Source: Singulisphaera sp. GP187 (lineage in GTDB: Bacteria > Planctomycetota > Phycisphaerae > Phycisphaerales > SM1A02). From it: DNA of 8,233 nucleotides. The DNA is taken from the NCBI GenBank assembly GCA_945896765.1, contig CAMDEL010000061.1, positions 1 to 8,233 of the forward strand, given 5' to 3'. This document shows, piece by piece, positions 4,993 to 8,233 of this stretch. Position numbers and translations under genes: made by a program. The notes below the pieces were generated by a model that worked only from the letters and a program-made list of their open reading frames with translations, had not been told where the DNA came from and ran no database searches. Each line of letters starts with the position of its first letter. Within the stretch, counting starts at the first letter, position 1.

Positions 4993-7900
4993 TCAACTGG
5001 ACTTGGTCGAAGTGCTTGGTTGTAGTCGCCGCAAACGTCTGAGAAGTTCTTTGCTCAATGCAGCTGTCGACTGCAACTCTGCGGGCAATCGCCAGAAGAC
5101 TTCACTTAAATCTTCGCGGCGAGTTCCCAGCGCATCACGCTCGCCCACAGTGCGAACAGAACCTGTCGCTCCCCGCAACAATTTATATATGACATTGGGA
5201 CCATCAGATCGAAAAATAATGTCCGAATCTTTGCGCTGAACGGACTGAATTCCAAGCAATGTGCAGCGAAGTCTGATTTCCACCAGAAGAAAGAGATCCG
5301 CCGTCGTCGTCGGTGCATCGCCATATGCGTTCACGATGTCGGCGATCGTCTTGGCGAGATCATCGGGGGTCAGCGAATCACTCAATCTGCGATACGTCTC
5401 CAATCGACGACGATCGCTGGGGATGTAACTCTTGGGAACAGAACCCACCAAACTGATATCGATGAGTGTGTCGATGGGAACGATTTGTGGTTCCGCGCGC
5501 AGTTCGTGCACCGTTTGGTCGAGCAGTTTGCAATACAACTCATATCCCACCGCTGCAATATGTCCAGATTGTTCACTGCCAAGCAAATTGCCGGCGCCGC
5601 GAAGTTCCAGATCTCGAACAGCGATGCGAAAGCCTGCACCGAGCATCGAATAGTCTTCGAGCGCTCGAAGTCGTTTCATTGCATCAGGAGCGACCGGACG
5701 ATCCTGCGGAAGGAGCAAATAGCAATAGGCTCGGTGATTCGATCGACCCACGCGTCCACGCAACTGATGCAATTCGCTCAAGCCAAATCGATGGGCATCG
5801 TCAATGATCATGGTGTTGGCAGTCGAGATGTCGATACCACTTTCGATGATGGTGGTCGAGACCAAAATGTCAGCTTCGCGGCGCATGAAAGTTCGCATCA
5901 CTTGCTCGAGTTCGCCATCGGCCATCTGCCCGTGACCAACCACAATTCGCGCAGTCGGCGCAAGTCTTCGCACATCATCGGCTGCAGATTGAATGTCATG
6001 CACTCGATTGTGCACCCAGAAAATCTGTCCTTCTCGAGCCAATTCGCGCGCAATTGCACCTGCGAGTCTTTCCTGATTCCACGGAATCACTTCGGTCACA
6101 ATCGCACGCCGATCAGGGGGAGGCGTTGTCAAACTGGAAATGTCGCGCAGTCCCAGCATTGCCATATGAAGCGTGCGAGGAATGGGCGTGGCGCTGAGTG
6201 TCAACACATCTGCAGTCAAACGGAATTCAAAGAATCGTTGCTTGTGCTCGACACCGAAGCGTTGTTCTTCATCAATGATGACAAGTCCAAGATCGTGAAA
6301 TCGAACATCAGCTGAAAGCAATCGATGCGTTCCAATCACAATGTCAACAGTGCCCGCAGCGACACGGTCGAGAATGTCACGAACTTCACGATCGGTCTTG
6401 AATCGACTGACTCCTTCGACCACGAAGGGATACGCACGCAGACGCTCGCGAAAAGTTCTCTCGTGCTGTTCGGCGAGAACTGTCGTAGGAACTAAGAGTG
6501 CGACTTGTTTTCCAGAGTCCACGGATTTGAACGCTGCACGCAGAGCGATCTCCGTTTTTCCAAAGCCAACATCTCCGCAGATCAACCGATCCATCGGCCT
6601 GGTTTTTTCCATGTCGCGCTTCGTCGCAGCAATCGAAGTCACTTGATCCGCGGTCTCAACGAATGGGAATTCTGCCTCGAATTCATTCTGCCATGTCGAG
6701 TCGACTGGATGCGCAATTCCTGCCGTGGATTCTCGCACAGCTTGGACACGGATCAGTTCTCCTGCCAAGTCGCGAACGGCTTCGGCAACATCATCTTTCT
6801 GTTTTTTCCATCGTCGTCCGCCGAGAACCGAAAGTTGCGGGCGGATCGATCCTGCACCGATATATCGCTGCACGAGCGAAACTTTGCTTGCAGGTACATG
6901 CAGTAGCGAGCCGTTGTGATATTCAAGCGTGAGATATTCCTCGTCACTCGGCGAAGGACGATCTCGCTCTGCGAGTTGCTTCAGTCCGTGATACTTCGCA
7001 ATACCGTGATCGCGGTGAACGACATAATCCCCAGGTTCGAAAAATAGAAAGGCATCGCGCGATCGCGCGCTGCTCGAAGAAGATGTCGTCGCAGTTGTTC
7101 TTCGCCGAACACCGAAGCGGTTGAGGACTTCGTGCCACGGAATGATGGCGAGAGAACGATTCGGTTCATCGGACCAGATGAACCCGCGATGCATGTGTCT
7201 CTCTTCGACGGACAATGTCGTTGACTGCATGTGCGCAGCGAGCACTTCGCCGGCGCGTGAAAGATCGCCGGAAGTTTCGCACAGTACAACTGCGTCGTTT
7301 CCCTGGGACATCTGAGCAAGAACTTCGATCGCTGCGGGCATGACTTCGGGGAACGGATTGAGAGAAGCGACTGGCACATCCACTTGGCGCTGAGCGTCTG
7401 CCGATCGAACCAAAGTTCCAGTTTCAATTGTTTTCGAGCATTTTTTATGCAATTCTCGCAGCGTGTCTGGCCAAGGAACAACACCACGACCATCACTGAG
7501 TCGATCTTGATATCCACGCGATTGCTCTGCGATTTCCGATGTTTCGCAGAGAATCAGTAGTGTCCTTGGATCCAAGCGCGAAGCGATTGGTTCGACACGA
7601 TCCGCATCGAAGAGACCCCCCGCTCTTACCAAATCGATCGACTCGATCTGGCGATCTGCGGCTTGAGTTGCAAGATCGATTTCAAATATTCGCTCAACAT
7701 CATCGCCGAAGAAATCAATTCGTACAGATGTAATTGCTCCGACTGGAAAGATGTCCACGATTCCTCCGCGGACTGCAAAACTTCCTGGAATTTCAGCTGT
7801 CGCCATTCGCTCGTATCCACCTTGCCCTAACCAAGCAAGAATCGAATCGCGAGGGAGTTGCTCTCCTTTGCGAATGGTCGTGATGACTCCGTGCATATCT

Positions 7901-8233
7901 GCAATTGCAGGAACTCCCTGCATCAGTGCCGTTGCAGGAGCAACGATGACTGACGGCGAATCCTTGGCATCAAGCCGACGAAGAACACGAATGCGCTCAC
8001 CAAATTGTTCGGCAACTTCTTGACCAACAAACGAAGATTCAAGCGCCGGAAAAAGTTCGCATGAAATGCCAAGCCCACTGATTTCAGCAACCGCTTCATC
8101 GGCTTCGTCGCGGTGCGCTGTCACCAATAAAATCGGAACTCCCATTCGACTTGTGATTGCGGCAACGATGACGGAGGTACTCGAACCCGCACTGCCGACC
8201 ATCGCAATGGGCAACTTTGCGGATGTCGAAGTT
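4993..8233 (-). CDS. mfd: Transcription-repair coupling factor Mfd (N-terminus beyond window)
   Basis: Mfd recognises RNA polymerase stalled at DNA damage, pushes it off using ATP-driven translocation and recruits UvrA. The window holds 1079 residues, numbered here from the edge. They comprise a degenerate UvrB-like module (1 to about 280, GGIVDIFPVG near 155), a variable linker with a serine run, and the RNA polymerase-interacting domain beginning PGDYVVHRDHG (400). The superfamily 2 translocase follows, with Walker A GDVGFGKTE (553-561), DEEQ (654-657), SAT (680-682) and QLRGRVGRS (823-831). Next come the ELRGAGNLLGSEQSGHI segment and the C-terminal TRCF domain (about 920-1030). The reading frame stays open to the window end. 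A TTG at 8214 is the first in-frame start-like codon, but the usual N-terminal residues lie upstream, so the gene is cut by the window edge; full-length Mfd is about 1150. All motor motifs are intact. Confidence 0.97.
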   Translation of the reverse strand, partial: TSTSAKLPIAMVGSAGSSTSVIVAAITSRMGVPILLVTAHRDEADEAVAEISGLGISCELFPALESSFVGQEVAEQFGERIRVLRRLDAKDSPSVIVAPATALMQGVPAIADMHGVITTIRKGEQLPRDSILAWLGQGGYERMATAEIPGSFAVRGGIVDIFPVGAITSVRIDFFGDDVERIFEIDLATQAADRQIESIDLVRAGGLFDADRVEPIASRLDPRTLLILCETSEIAEQSRGYQDRLSDGRGVVPWPDTLRELHKKCSKTIETGTLVRSADAQRQVDVPVASLNPFPEVMPAAIEVLAQMSQGNDAVVLCETSGDLSRAGEVLAAHMQSTTLSVEERHMHRGFIWSDEPNRSLAIIPWHEVLNRFGVRRRTTATTSSSSSARSRDAFLFFEPGDYVVHRDHGIAKYHGLKQLAERDRPSPSDEEYLTLEYHNGSLLHVPASKVSLVQRYIGAGSIRPQLSVLGGRRWKKQKDDVAEAVRDLAGELIRVQAVRESTAGIAHPVDSTWQNEFEAEFPFVETADQVTSIAATKRDMEKTRPMDRLICGDVGFGKTEIALRAAFKSVDSGKQVALLVPTTVLAEQHERTFRERLRAYPFVVEGVSRFKTDREVRDILDRVAAGTVDIVIGTHRLLSADVRFHDLGLVIIDEEQRFGVEHKQRFFEFRLTADVLTLSATPIPRTLHMAMLGLRDISSLTTPPPDRRAIVTEVIPWNQERLAGAIARELAREGQIFWVHNRVHDIQSAADDVRRLAPTARIVVGHGQMADGELEQVMRTFMRREADILVSTTIIESGIDISTANTMIIDDAHRFGLSELHQLRGRVGRSNHRAYCYLLLPQDRPVAPDAMKRLRALEDYSMLGAGFRIAVRDLELRGAGNLLGSEQSGHIAAVGYELYCKLLDQTVHELRAEPQIVPIDTLIDISLVGSVPKSYIPSDRRRLETYRRLSDSLTPDDLAKTIADIVNAYGDAPTTTADLFLLVEIRLRCTLLGIQSVQRKDSDIIFRSDGPNVIYKLLRGATGSVRTVGERDALGTRREDLSEVFWRLPAELQSTAALSKELLRRLRRLQPSTSTKSS

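Noticed and set aside
5485..6315. 276-codon open frame on the plus strand opposite mfd
   Set aside because: It lies wholly antisense to intact Mfd motor motifs, has no ribosome binding site and no recognisable protein character. It is a by-product of codon composition.

Overview
The window carries seven protein genes of a free-living bacterium and no mobile element, CRISPR array, tRNA or rRNA. Gene density is high and no gap reaches 300 bases. The gene content is core housekeeping: 16S rRNA methylation, sulfur amino acid metabolism, ribosomal protein L9, a ribonucleotide reductase accessory domain and transcription-coupled repair. A divergent RsmE, an L9 with a long hydrophilic tail, and a free-standing piece of the B12-dependent ribonucleotide reductase together suggest Planctomycetota (possibly Phycisphaerae). 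This is an inference from protein flavour, not a demonstrated placement.

Layout. Left, minus strand: rsmJ (708-1385) runs into rsmE (1-711) with an ATGA overlap, forming a two-gene 16S rRNA methyltransferase operon. Divergent from it, starting only 23 bases away, is a cystathionine beta-synthase with a C-terminal CBS-domain pair (1409-2800, plus). A putative promoter at 2820-2848 and a structured leader of about 110 bases precede rplI (2967-3626), whose L9 protein has an extra tail of about 62 residues built partly from a 15-base tandem repeat. rplI ends in a clear intrinsic terminator. Next, behind its own good promoter, is a small gene (3797-4192) for a stand-alone copy of the C-terminal TSCPD-type domain of class II ribonucleotide reductase. 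An unrecognised two-helix membrane protein with a strong ribosome binding site follows (4321-4968). Right, minus strand and convergent: mfd (4993-8233), complete at its C-terminus but running off the window at its N-terminus.

The clearest functional unit is rsmJ-rsmE, two enzymes that modify nearby positions at the 3' end of 16S rRNA and appear translationally coupled. The remaining genes look like separate transcription units. I do not see a convincing new multi-gene system. The points most worth a second look are the orphan ribonucleotide reductase domain, the unknown membrane protein, the repeat-built L9 tail, and the symmetric, possibly leaderless divergent promoter between rsmJ and the cystathionine beta-synthase gene.
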